13,345 nt of DNA from Cocleimonas sp. (GTDB taxonomy: Bacteria > Pseudomonadota > Gammaproteobacteria > Thiotrichales > Thiotrichaceae), in assembly GCA_023146675.1 (NCBI GenBank), contig JAGLBQ010000084.1, forward strand, positions 1 to 13,345. Direction: 5' to 3'. This document shows positions 7,801-13,345 of this stretch, piece after piece; the first letter of the stretch is position 1, and each line of letters starts with the position of its first letter. Both the position numbers and the translations under genes were made by a program. The notes under the pieces are model-generated. The model saw only the letters and a program-made list of their open reading frames with translations. It had not been told where the DNA came from and searched no databases.

Positions 7801-8285
7801 CCACCAATGAGGATGGCTTGATATTGATTGGTGGTCCACAGGTCATGAAAGGCTATCTAAAAGCACCAGAAAAAACAGCTGATGTGATTGTCGAAATAGA
7901 CGGCCAACGCTGGTATAAAAGCGGTGATAAAGGTCATTTAGATGAAAATGGTTTCCTAGCTATTGTTGATCGATACTCACGCTTTGCCAAATTAGGTGGA
8001 GAAATGATTAGCTTGACGGCGGTGGAAGATGCTATTCGTACAGCATTAGGAGATCCAGAATTAGAATTAATAGCGGTCAATATACCTGATGAGAAAAAAG
8101 GCGAAAAAATTATCTTACTGATTGCTAATGAAATGACCTTACGAGAATTGAAAACTCATTTACTTGAAGCAGGAGTGAACCCCATGATGCTACCTGCCAA
8201 GGTGATTAATGTGGAAGAAGTGCCTAAATTAGGCAGCGGTAAGACTGATTTTTCTTCAGCAAAAAAGGTTGTTTTAGCGGGGTAG
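4839..8285 (+). CDS. aas: LplT-PlsC-acyl-ACP synthetase fusion: lysophospholipid transporter/acyltransferase (Aas type)
   Basis: This 1148-residue trifunctional protein repairs lysophospholipids at the inner membrane. Residues 1 to ~425 are a 12-segment MFS transporter like LplT, which flips lysophosphatidylethanolamine inward. Residues ~430-630 are a PlsC-type acyltransferase with the HX4D motif (His453, Asp458 in NHISWID) and FPEGAISRTG (Glu523, Gly524). Residues ~650-1148 are an AMP-forming acyl-ACP synthetase: phosphate-binding loop SSGSEGTPKG (to Lys802), YGATETSP (Glu938), SGD (Asp1030), Arg1045 and the adenylation lysine Lys1135 in GSGKTDF. The summed length matches E. coli LplT (397) plus Aas (719). 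In enterics these are two adjacent genes; fused versions are known in other bacteria. All catalytic motifs are present, so it should be active. The ATG follows a TAAGGA ribosome site. Confidence 0.95.
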   Translation: MKNPLKIIGLFTYLMVVFLNAFVDIGHKIIIQNTIFKTYDGQEQIIFTAIVNALILLPFIMLFTPSGYIADKYPKNMVMRLSAWFALGITLLITLSYYQGWFWFGFSMTFLLALQSALYSPAKYGFIKELVGERRLVQGNAAVQAVTMFSILAATFFFSLLFEWLLADVTWENKNALLTSIAPLGWVLVGLTLVEVFYAYRLPEKKPVNTKMRFQWNDYRKGKTQLRNLRIVYRHPYIWLSILGLSMFWAISQVMLAIYPEFAKSQLMMTNTAEVQGLMALAGIGIMIGSFIAGKLSRNHIETGLIPVGAIGITLALAFFVMVDSILLQGLNFLFLGVMGGFFVVPLNALIQYHANDAQLGRVLASNNLIQNIAMLSFLVITVSVAIAGVSSINIIWLLVLVALAGTIYTIFKMPESLLSFILNRLFAARYNMTILGVEKVPKSGGILLLGNHISWIDWALVQIASPRKLHFVIERAYYERWYLKGFLDLFGAVPINSGGAASSLETINGLLKQGKAVCLFPEGAISRTGQLGEFKRGYERAIKDTKAKIIPFYLHGLWGSRLSRSTRFFRKNRQSGFKRDVIVTFGDSLPATTPSDELKRHMFDLSFRSWEESSQHIEPIPVRWLKTAKRMRFRLAATDATGQPLNNFKFMTAVIRFSSLIAQKSPEQNIGILVPASVGGAITNMAVLTLGKTVVNLNFTSSKEAMQGAVKSAEIQTIYTSKKFLKKLEQRGINILETFPETKILYLEDFKEEIPKSNMLITLLSVMLLPSKVLQWMYLKPIDKNATAAILFSSGSEGTPKGIELSHLNLATNARQVADLLNIRETDVLMSTLPTFHAFGLLATTFMPLTEGIPIVCHPDPTDVVVIAKAAARNKATFLFGTSTFLRLYTKNRRVEPLMLQTLRMVIAGAERLNPDIRDAFRAKFDITILEGYGATETSPVASVNIPDELDTTYWKVQLGNTPGTVGMPLLGTSIRIVDPDSMQQLATNEDGLILIGGPQVMKGYLKAPEKTADVIVEIDGQRWYKSGDKGHLDENGFLAIVDRYSRFAKLGGEMISLTAVEDAIRTALGDPELELIAVNIPDEKKGEKIILLIANEMTLRELKTHLLEAGVNPMMLPAKVINVEEVPKLGSGKTDFSSAKKVVLAG

Positions 8286-8303
8286 TAAATACACTGAATC
8301 CAA

Positions 8304-8329
8304 ACTTTCTTCCTTTGCGGGAAGAAAGT
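8304..8329. terminator. 10-bp stem-loop just after the aas-like gene
   Basis: ACTTTCTTCC (8304-8313) and GGAAGAAAGT (8320-8329) pair perfectly around a 6-nt loop, 18 bases after the stop codon. The stem is strong, but no clean T run follows on the plus strand (ATTTGTTG). It is a plausible transcript end or 3' stabilising hairpin, not a textbook intrinsic terminator. Confidence 0.5.
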
Positions 8330-8410
8330 ATTTGTTGAATGTGAGAGTTATAATAGAGAGCAACTATAGCTCCTGTTGTAACTTTTTTACAGCATGTCAG
8401 GATGTGTTTT

Positions 8411-8435
8411 AAAGTATTTTTAAAAATACTTTTTT
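8411..8435 (+). terminator. AT-rich palindrome with T run between convergent genes
   Basis: AAAGTATTTTT (8411-8421) and AAAAATACTTT (8422-8432) make a perfect 22-base palindrome followed by further T residues on the plus strand. It lies between the ends of the convergent aas-like gene and the His-rich lipoprotein gene. The stem is weak because it is nearly all A/T, but position and T run fit a back-up terminator. Confidence 0.45.
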
Positions 8436-8458
8436 AGGCTTTTTAAAAGCACCTAAAA
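8432..8458 (-). terminator. Stem-loop immediately after the His-rich lipoprotein stop codon
   Basis: TTTTAGG (8432-8438) pairs with CCTAAAA (8452-8458), and inside it CTTTT pairs with AAAAG, with a two-base bulge. The hairpin starts at the base after the stop codon of the minus-strand gene. No clean T run follows on either strand, so termination here is inferred from position. Confidence 0.4.
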
Positions 8459-9124
8459 CTAACGCCCTGAATAGGTATGGTTGTGTTTACCTGTTCCTGC
8501 TTTATGCGTATGTTTCATTGAACGGGTAAATTTATTAGCAGGATGGGTATGTGTATTTGAGCTACCACTGCTACGAGGTGCGCAGGTATTGTGGCGATGT
8601 CTTTTATTACCCTTAAAATGTGAATGAGAAATTGCTTTTGTGTGTTGATTTTTTGGATGAAGATGTGCGTATGCATTGCGTTTTTTAGCTCCCGCTTTAC
8701 AACTATAGCGATGAGTATGATGTTTTTTAGTACTTTTATGTGTATGGAAAATTGACTTAGAGCACTTATTGGCTGGATGACGATGAGAATTAACGCCACG
8801 TTTCGTTCCAGACTTACAGCTATAGCGATGTGAGTGATGGTTTGAGCCATTCGCATGTACATGAGTAACAGATTTTGTACATTTATTAGCAGGATGGCTA
8901 TGGGAGTTTACATTGGGTTGTGTACCCGATGTGCAGCGATAAGCATGTGAATGCATCTTTGAATTAAGAACATGGGTATGGCTAACCGAATCACTACAGC
9001 CGTATGCTGGATGTCTATGGGTATTATCAGCAACTCTTATTTCATTTCCAACGGGAGAGCAACCACTGGCTACAAATCCTACAAGTATTACGCCTACTAT
9101 TGATAGGTGTGTTTTTGTTAACAT
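8459..9124 (-). CDS. Histidine-rich lipoprotein built of five His/Cys tandem repeats
   Basis: This 221-residue protein starts with a lipoprotein signal peptide (lipobox VASGC, lipidated Cys22). After a ten-residue spacer it consists entirely of repeats: 34-72, 73-111, 112-151, 152-189 and a short 190-221. The repeat pattern is HxHP-x3-C-x4/5-HxH, then ~6 residues, HxHxYxC and a Lys/Ser/Gly-rich linker. I count 33 His in the repeats. Each of the first three repeats carries two Cys, the fourth has one and the last none, so the tail is decaying. An upstream ATG at 9199 was rejected: the ATG at 9124 has AGAGG 8 nt before it and places the signal peptide at the N-terminus. His/Cys density suggests binding of Zn, Cu, Ni or Co at the envelope; that is inference. 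I do not recognise a named family. Convergent to the aas-like gene and divergent from purT. Confidence 0.75.
   Translation of the reverse strand: MLTKTHLSIVGVILVGFVASGCSPVGNEIRVADNTHRHPAYGCSDSVSHTHVLNSKMHSHAYRCTSGTQPNVNSHSHPANKCTKSVTHVHANGSNHHSHRYSCKSGTKRGVNSHRHPANKCSKSIFHTHKSTKKHHTHRYSCKAGAKKRNAYAHLHPKNQHTKAISHSHFKGNKRHRHNTCAPRSSGSSNTHTHPANKFTRSMKHTHKAGTGKHNHTYSGR
8462..9025 (-). repeat. Five tandem ~117-bp coding repeats in the His-rich lipoprotein
   Basis: Units in minus-strand order are 9025-8909, 8908-8792, 8791-8672, 8671-8558 and a truncated 8557-8462. Units 2 and 3 are the closest pair (both encode H-x-HPANKC-x-KS and HRYSCK), and both keep the DNA string CATCGCTATAG. Units 1, 4 and 5 are more diverged. 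The arrangement indicates growth by tandem duplication followed by drift. Confidence 0.8.
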
Positions 9125-9159
9125 ATCATCATCCTCTGATTGGTTAAAAAATTCCGCTC

Positions 9160-9189
9160 TTGACATCCCTTTATCGCTACTTGTTATAA
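9160..9189 (+). promoter_or_regulatory. Possible plus-strand promoter far upstream of purT
   Basis: TTGACA (9160-9165) is a perfect -35 consensus, and TTATAA (9184-9189) follows after 18 bp. Transcription would start near 9196, leaving a ~230-nt AT-rich leader before purT. The element overlaps the region just upstream of the divergent lipoprotein gene. A chance match in AT-rich DNA is quite possible. Confidence 0.25.
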
Positions 9190-9396
9190 AACTATGCACA
9201 TTTTTTAAGATTATAAAATCCTGCTGTTGTTACTATTTTTTCCACCATATCAAAGAATTAAAACATTCACAAAACTGTTGATAAATAATCATTAATTTTA
9301 TTGTTATTTGTATATTACTTAATCTAAAAGAGCCTTTTTCTTCAATAATTAATTTGCCTAATCTTATTAATCTAACTAAAGTTGTTCTTGAATTCG

Positions 9397-9402
9397 TATA
9401 AT
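9397..9402 (+). promoter_or_regulatory. Consensus -10 box upstream of purT
   Basis: A perfect TATAAT sits 22 nt before the purT start codon and would begin transcription around 9409, giving a short leader. No recognisable -35 lies at 16-18 bp, so the promoter may need an activator. No PurR-type palindrome (ACGCAAACGTTTGCGT-like) is visible. Confidence 0.4.
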
Positions 9403-9424
9403 TTAATTAATTTAGGACTAGACA

Positions 9425-10624
9425 ATGCAAATCGGCACACCGTTATCAGACTCAGCCCTCCGTGTTATGTTATTAGGCAGTGGGGAGCTTGGCAAAGAAG
9501 TGATTATTTCTTTGCAACGCTTGGGAGTTGAAGTGATTGCGGTAGACCGCTATGAAAATGCACCAGGTCACCAAGTAGCACATCGTTGTCATACTATTGA
9601 TATGACGGATGCAGTCGCGCTACGTGAGATTATCGAAAGTGAAGCACCGCATATTATTATTCCAGAAATAGAAGCCATCGCCACCGATGAATTGGCTAAA
9701 ATTGAAGTAGAAAAAATAGCCGAGGTTATTCCTACGGCTAGAGCAATCCAGCTCACCATGAACCGTGAAGGAATTCGTACACTAGCCGCAGAAGAGCTAG
9801 GGCTAGCAACCTCAAAATATGGTTTTGCTAATTCGCTGGATGAGCTGATTGAAATATCCAAAACAACAGGCTTCCCCTGCATTGTAAAACCTGTCATGTC
9901 ATCCTCAGGAAAAGGGCAATCCACCGCGCATAATGAGGAGGAATTAAAACACTGTTGGGACTATGCACTCAGTGGTGGACGCGTCAATCATGGGCGGGTG
10001 ATCCTTGAAGAAATGATTCAGTTTGATTATGAAATTACTTTACTTACCGTGCGCTCAATGAATGCTAATGGTGAGATTGAAACCTCCTTCTGCGAACCCA
10101 TTGGTCATCGGCAAGAAGATGGCGATTATGTCGAAAGCTGGCAACCACAGGTAATGAGCAAAAGTGCATTGCAAGCCTCACAGGATATCGCCCAAAAAAT
10201 TACGGATAGCTTAGGAGGGCGCGGTTTATTTGGTGTGGAGTTGTTTATTAAAGGCGATAAAGCCTATTTCTCCGAAGTCAGCCCGCGTCCGCATGATACA
10301 GGCATGGCAACTATGGCAACCCAGTTTCAAAATGAATTTGACCTACACGCCCGTGCTATTTTAGGCTTGCCAGTCAATACCGCATTGCATTCAATCGGCG
10401 CAAGTGCTGTGATTTATGGTGGGATGGATGCTGAAGGGATTTCATTTTCAGGGTTGGAAAATGCCTTAGCAGATCCTGATGTAGATCTGCGTTTGTTCGG
10501 TAAACCAGAAGCTTATCTGCGTCGTCGTATGGGGGTTATATTAGCAAGGGCAGATGATACTGATAGTGCGCGCAAAAAAGCTAAACAAGCTGCGGATAAG
10601 ATTAGTACGCATTTATTAGTGTAG
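9425..10624 (+). CDS. purT: Formate-dependent phosphoribosylglycinamide formyltransferase (GAR transformylase 2)
   Basis: This cytoplasmic ATP-grasp enzyme makes formylglycinamide ribonucleotide from GAR, formate and ATP, the third step of purine synthesis, without folate. The 399 residues compare with 392 in E. coli PurT and the sequence is clearly similar throughout. GSGELGKE (18-25) begins the N-terminal domain, and PEIEAIATDEL (80-90) holds the GAR-binding glutamate. KPVMSSSGKGQ (155-165) is the ATP-grasp glycine loop, GHRQEDGDYVESWQP (226-240) is a signature block, and Glu271 and Glu283 with SPRPHDTG are the Mg-ATP site. All key residues are present. AGGA 7 nt before the ATG supports the start. 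A consensus -10 box precedes it, and the exporter remnant follows after 66 bp, possibly in the same transcript. Confidence 0.97.
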   Translation: MQIGTPLSDSALRVMLLGSGELGKEVIISLQRLGVEVIAVDRYENAPGHQVAHRCHTIDMTDAVALREIIESEAPHIIIPEIEAIATDELAKIEVEKIAEVIPTARAIQLTMNREGIRTLAAEELGLATSKYGFANSLDELIEISKTTGFPCIVKPVMSSSGKGQSTAHNEEELKHCWDYALSGGRVNHGRVILEEMIQFDYEITLLTVRSMNANGEIETSFCEPIGHRQEDGDYVESWQPQVMSKSALQASQDIAQKITDSLGGRGLFGVELFIKGDKAYFSEVSPRPHDTGMATMATQFQNEFDLHARAILGLPVNTALHSIGASAVIYGGMDAEGISFSGLENALADPDVDLRLFGKPEAYLRRRMGVILARADDTDSARKKAKQAADKISTHLLV

Positions 10625-10690
10625 AACAGAGGTGGAATCTTATCGTAGGATCGGATAAATGATAATGATTCAACAATTAAGGGCTTTAAC

Positions 10691-12105
10691 ATGAACTGGA
10701 TTATTTCCTATCGCTGGTGGATTATTCTATCCAGCCTAATATTTACCTTCTTGATTGCCAGCGGGATGCAAGACCTTGCCTTTAATCCCGACAGTCGTGT
10801 CTTTTTTAGTGAGGAAAATCCACAGCTCATCGCGCTAGAAAATCTTGAAGACACCTTTAATAAAAATGAAAATGTCTATTTAGCAATCCGTCCGAAACAG
10901 GGTGATATTTTTAATTCTACCACACTGAAAATCATTAGAGAATTAACCGCTGAAAGTTGGAAAACTCCCTATTCCAGTCGTGTGAATTCCATCACCAATT
11001 ATCAGCATATGTCCGTTGCTGGTGATAATCTTTTCGTTGCTAATCTGGTTGCGGATACGGATCTATTATCAGAAATAGAAATCAGTGAAATTAAGCATAT
11101 TGCGCTAAATGAACATGCGTTAGTACATCACTTAGTCAACCCCAAAGGCACAAAGAACTCACAGGACTTGATTTAATTGAATACTCTGTTCCCTCGGGCA
11201 AATCAGGGGGTATTAGTAGCCCAGAATATTTAAAAAACTTAGATGAACTGGGCAAATGGTTTGAGCGTCAACCTGATGTTATGACGGTAGCAACCTTTGC
11301 AGATACCATGAAGCGCCTCAACCAAAATATGAATCAGAATGATCCTGCGATGTATAAAGTACCAAAATCATCAAATCTGGCAGCGCAATATTTATTATTA
11401 TACGAAATGTCATTGCCTTATGGCATGGATCTCAATAACCGCATTGATGTTGATAAAGCCAGTACACGTTTAACCGTCATTCTGCAACGAACCTCAGCAA
11501 AACGACTGCGTGACTTGGATGAAGACGCAAGAGCATGGATGAAAAGCAACCTACCTGAACATATGTTTTCTTATGGTACTGGGCTATCGGTTGTTTTTGC
11601 GCATATTTCAAAACGTAATATTGATACGATGCTAAAAGGTATTTCATTAGCGTTAATTTTGATCTCACTTATCCTGATTTTTGCTCTGCGTAGTCTCAAA
11701 TATGGGTTGATTAGCCTAATACCAAATCTATTTCCTGCTATTTTAGCCTTTGGGCTTTGGGGGTATATTGATGGTCAAATTGGTTTGGCAGTTGCGGTCG
11801 TTGCTGCAATTTCATTGGGGATTGTTGTCGATGATACGGTACATTTTCTAACTAAATACCTACGCGCCAGAAAAGAGAAAAAACTATCCGCAGAAGATGC
11901 GGTAAGATACTCCTTTCACACGGTAGGCGTAGCCATAGTGGTGACCTCAATGGCAGGTTTTGCTGTGTTGACACTGTCAGGATTTTATGTGAATTACTCA
12001 ATGGGCGTACTGACTGTTATTGCTATTTTATTTGCATTGATAACAGATTTCTTCTTTCTGCCGCCGTTGTTAATAGCGGCGGATAAGGAGCGTGCGAAGG
12101 ATTAG
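10691..12105 (+). pseudogene. MMPL/RND-type exporter gene with a large internal deletion and frame change
   Basis: The 5' part (10691 to about 11152, ~154 codons) gives the first membrane segment and the start of the first periplasmic domain, ending ...HHLVNPKGT. From about 11152 the protein continues in another frame: KELTGLDLIEYSVPSGKSGGISSPEYL, typical of the second periplasmic domain, then the last five membrane segments with GIVVDDTVHFLTKYL and a C-terminal LPPLLIAADKE. In intact family members these parts are separated by the rest of loop 1, membrane segments 2-7 and part of loop 2, roughly 300 residues that are absent here (about 470 remain of the usual ~770). The 5' frame stops at 11174-11176, and the ATG at 11281 is merely an internal methionine. 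AAGGG 7 nt before the first ATG is intact. The remnant cannot form the RND channel. An assembly error is the alternative explanation. Confidence 0.87.
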
Positions 12106-12123
12106 TTAATAAATACAGCTTTG

Positions 12124-12756
12124 TTATATGGATGCTTTTTGTTTGACCTGCTTATAGATAACGCTATTGGTTGCAATTATCCAAATACCTATCACCAAAA
12201 AATTAAGCTTCTGAATCATAGGAAGTGCAACGGTATAATATCTAGAGAAAAATAAAGAATAACTCAAGAGACTTAGAAAAATGGCAACGCAAGCTAGAAA
12301 AAATAAGTGCATATAACGTTGCTGATAGATGTTAATTAGTGCCAGTGAAAATGCGACTAATGAAAAAACACCTGCAAGTAATAAGCCTATATTATGATAG
12401 CCATCAATCAATAAGAGTAACATGCTCATAATGCCAAGACTTCCTGATAGTTGAATCAAACGATGCTGTTTTGGATTAGCATGAATATGTGTAGAAATGA
12501 TCCAGAAAATACTCACGCTAATCGCAATAACTAACATGGCAGCACTTGCTATTGCTTGAGCGGGATTATTTTTATTTGTAATCGTTCGGTCATCCAACAA
12601 GTCGCACCAATAGTTTTGCAGCCAGCTAAAAGATGTTAAATTGTGATCAAAATACGAGCCTCCAGGATAGAGCAGGGTGGCATAATAAAACAGTAGCGCA
12701 AAGGCGACTACTCCAATTGTTGGCGATAATAGCCATATTTTTATGCCTAACTTCAT
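12124..12756 (-). CDS. DUF998-like multi-pass membrane protein
   Basis: This 210-residue hydrophobic protein has about six membrane segments, near residues 9-29, 68-88, 100-118, 122-142, 149-169 and 182-202. The first extracytoplasmic loop contains YPGGS (30-34) and FSWLQNYWCDLL (43-54), a signature I associate with DUF998-type proteins, and DGYHN (118-122) is a second polar patch within the membrane region. These conserved polar residues hint at a ligand or catalytic site, but no function is established from the sequence. It overlaps the stop codon of the upstream lipoprotein gene by one base (TAATG), so the two are probably cotranslated. It ends tail-to-tail with the exporter remnant, 18 bp away. 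Confidence 0.68.
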   Translation of the reverse strand: MKLGIKIWLLSPTIGVVAFALLFYYATLLYPGGSYFDHNLTSFSWLQNYWCDLLDDRTITNKNNPAQAIASAAMLVIAISVSIFWIISTHIHANPKQHRLIQLSGSLGIMSMLLLLIDGYHNIGLLLAGVFSLVAFSLALINIYQQRYMHLFFLACVAIFLSLLSYSLFFSRYYTVALPMIQKLNFLVIGIWIIATNSVIYKQVKQKASI

Positions 12757-13235
12757 TATTTAAGTTTGCGGAAGTTTTTAGCGGATAGTGATAATTCTTC
12801 ATCAGCGATCATTTTGTCATAATCGATTGAAATCTTTTCTGGATAGCCGTATGTCTCATTGTATTTCACGGTAATTAGTGCCGCCTTTCTATCAATCGCA
12901 TCCTGTATTTTGATAAAAAAATAATCTATATTTTGCTTATTGTTTTTAAATTTATGATCTAGTGCCTGCTTGCTGTCTTTCCAGTGAGCATTAACCACCT
13001 TATTGTTATTAACGGTTGTTATTACTTCTTTAGTGAAATCTCGCATGCAAAAACAACTGCGTTGAAACGTGTATCGATAATTTTTGATATTCGCCTGTTG
13101 CCAGCGTTGTTTGTATTTATTGAGTGTTTGTTGGTAGGGGGAAATAGGTTTTTCAGGTCCAGCAGGAGGACTTCCTCCTGTTGAGTTACAAGCAGATAGG
13201 AGACTAAGCATTGTAAAAAACAGGAATATTTTCAT
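12756..13235 (-). CDS. DUF6174-like lipoprotein
   Basis: Read from the ATG at 13235 the product is 159 residues with a short lipoprotein signal peptide and lipobox LLSAC (lipidated Cys16), then a Pro/Gly-rich spacer. The mature part has YRYTFQRSCFC (53-63), a beta-strand region, and YNETYGYPEKISIDYDKMIADEE (125-147), the pattern of DUF6174 proteins. Cys61 and Cys63 could form a redox or structural pair. An in-frame ATG at 13283 would add 16 residues ahead of the signal peptide; the inner start is preferred because it puts the basic and hydrophobic part at the N-terminus, but neither start has a strong ribosome site. The last base of its stop codon is shared with the start codon of the DUF998-like gene. 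Function is unknown; an outer-membrane periplasmic-face location is likely. Confidence 0.7.
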   Translation of the reverse strand: MKIFLFFTMLSLLSACNSTGGSPPAGPEKPISPYQQTLNKYKQRWQQANIKNYRYTFQRSCFCMRDFTKEVITTVNNNKVVNAHWKDSKQALDHKFKNNKQNIDYFFIKIQDAIDRKAALITVKYNETYGYPEKISIDYDKMIADEELSLSAKNFRKLK

Positions 13236-13345
13236 AGAAGATTCTTTTATATTAAGTAGTAGAGTGAGCAAGGGGTAGCGCATCCACTAGAGTTCAACGG
13301 TTAATGGCTGTATGCTGCACTTATTGGCTATCAACTTAAAGCGGG

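Noticed and set aside
8515..8862. 115-codon minus-strand frame inside the His-rich repeats
   Set aside because: It is the same repeats read in another frame; the repeat structure explains its length.
9181..9196. Zur-like half-site TGTTATAA upstream of the His-rich lipoprotein gene
   Set aside because: Only the left half matches; the right half shows about two of seven expected bases, which is no better than chance in AT-rich DNA.
9125..9199. Longer N-terminus of the His-rich lipoprotein from the ATG at 9199
   Set aside because: The added 25 residues are hydrophilic and would bury the signal peptide; the ATG at 9124 has a good ribosome site and starts the signal peptide directly.
11281..12105. 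Independent 274-residue transporter starting at 11281
   Set aside because: Family-typical sequence continues upstream of this ATG in the same frame to about 11152, so it is the 3' part of the broken exporter gene and not a separate gene.
13272..13283. GGGGTAGCGCAT resembling the core of the dispersed repeat
   Set aside because: Only about 12 bases match, with no flanking homology and no hairpin partner; too little to call a third copy.

Overview
The window looks like chromosomal DNA of an AT-rich gammaproteobacterium. The evidence is the E. coli-like PurT, a HemN whose radical-SAM cysteines fall at the same residue numbers as in E. coli, an LplT/Aas-type phospholipid repair protein, and an FNR/ANR-type box. 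Intergenic regions are AT-rich and carry dispersed palindromes. I cannot name a genus. I see no tRNA, rRNA, CRISPR array, transposase or phage module.

Layout, left to right. On the minus strand: a small membrane-anchored SLT-type lytic transglycosylase (184-789), a glutathione S-transferase-fold protein (1178-1828) and hemN (2067-3449). The gaps between them hold palindromic repeats: a ~105 bp element at 867-971 with an inverted relative at 4636-4725, a long imperfect inverted repeat at 1030-1178, and a hairpin with the same TTGGCATC arm at 1953-1978. A symmetric FNR/ANR box at 3514-3527 lies upstream of hemN, spaced as in a class II FNR promoter. It also lies upstream of a possible divergent 20-residue membrane peptide that starts with TTG. 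On the plus strand: a membrane-anchored protein with a charged linker and a C-terminal helix-hairpin-helix domain (3791-4597), then a 1148-residue LplT-acyltransferase-acyl-ACP synthetase fusion (4839-8285).

A minus-strand gene (8459-9124) encodes a small lipoprotein made almost entirely of five ~39-residue His/Cys repeats. It is the least explained gene here and the best candidate for something undescribed, probably a metal-binding envelope protein. On the plus strand follow purT (9425-10624) and an MMPL/RND-type exporter gene (10691-12105). The exporter has lost its central part and changed frame, so it is scored as a pseudogene. At the right end, on the minus strand, a DUF6174-like lipoprotein gene and a DUF998-like membrane protein gene overlap by one base and probably form an operon.

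Themes: envelope maintenance (transglycosylase, lysophospholipid repair, two lipoproteins, a dead exporter) and anaerobic or redox-linked metabolism (oxygen-independent heme synthesis under a likely FNR/ANR site, formate-dependent purine synthesis). Apart from these links the genes look like an ordinary mosaic of chromosomal loci and not one coherent system.
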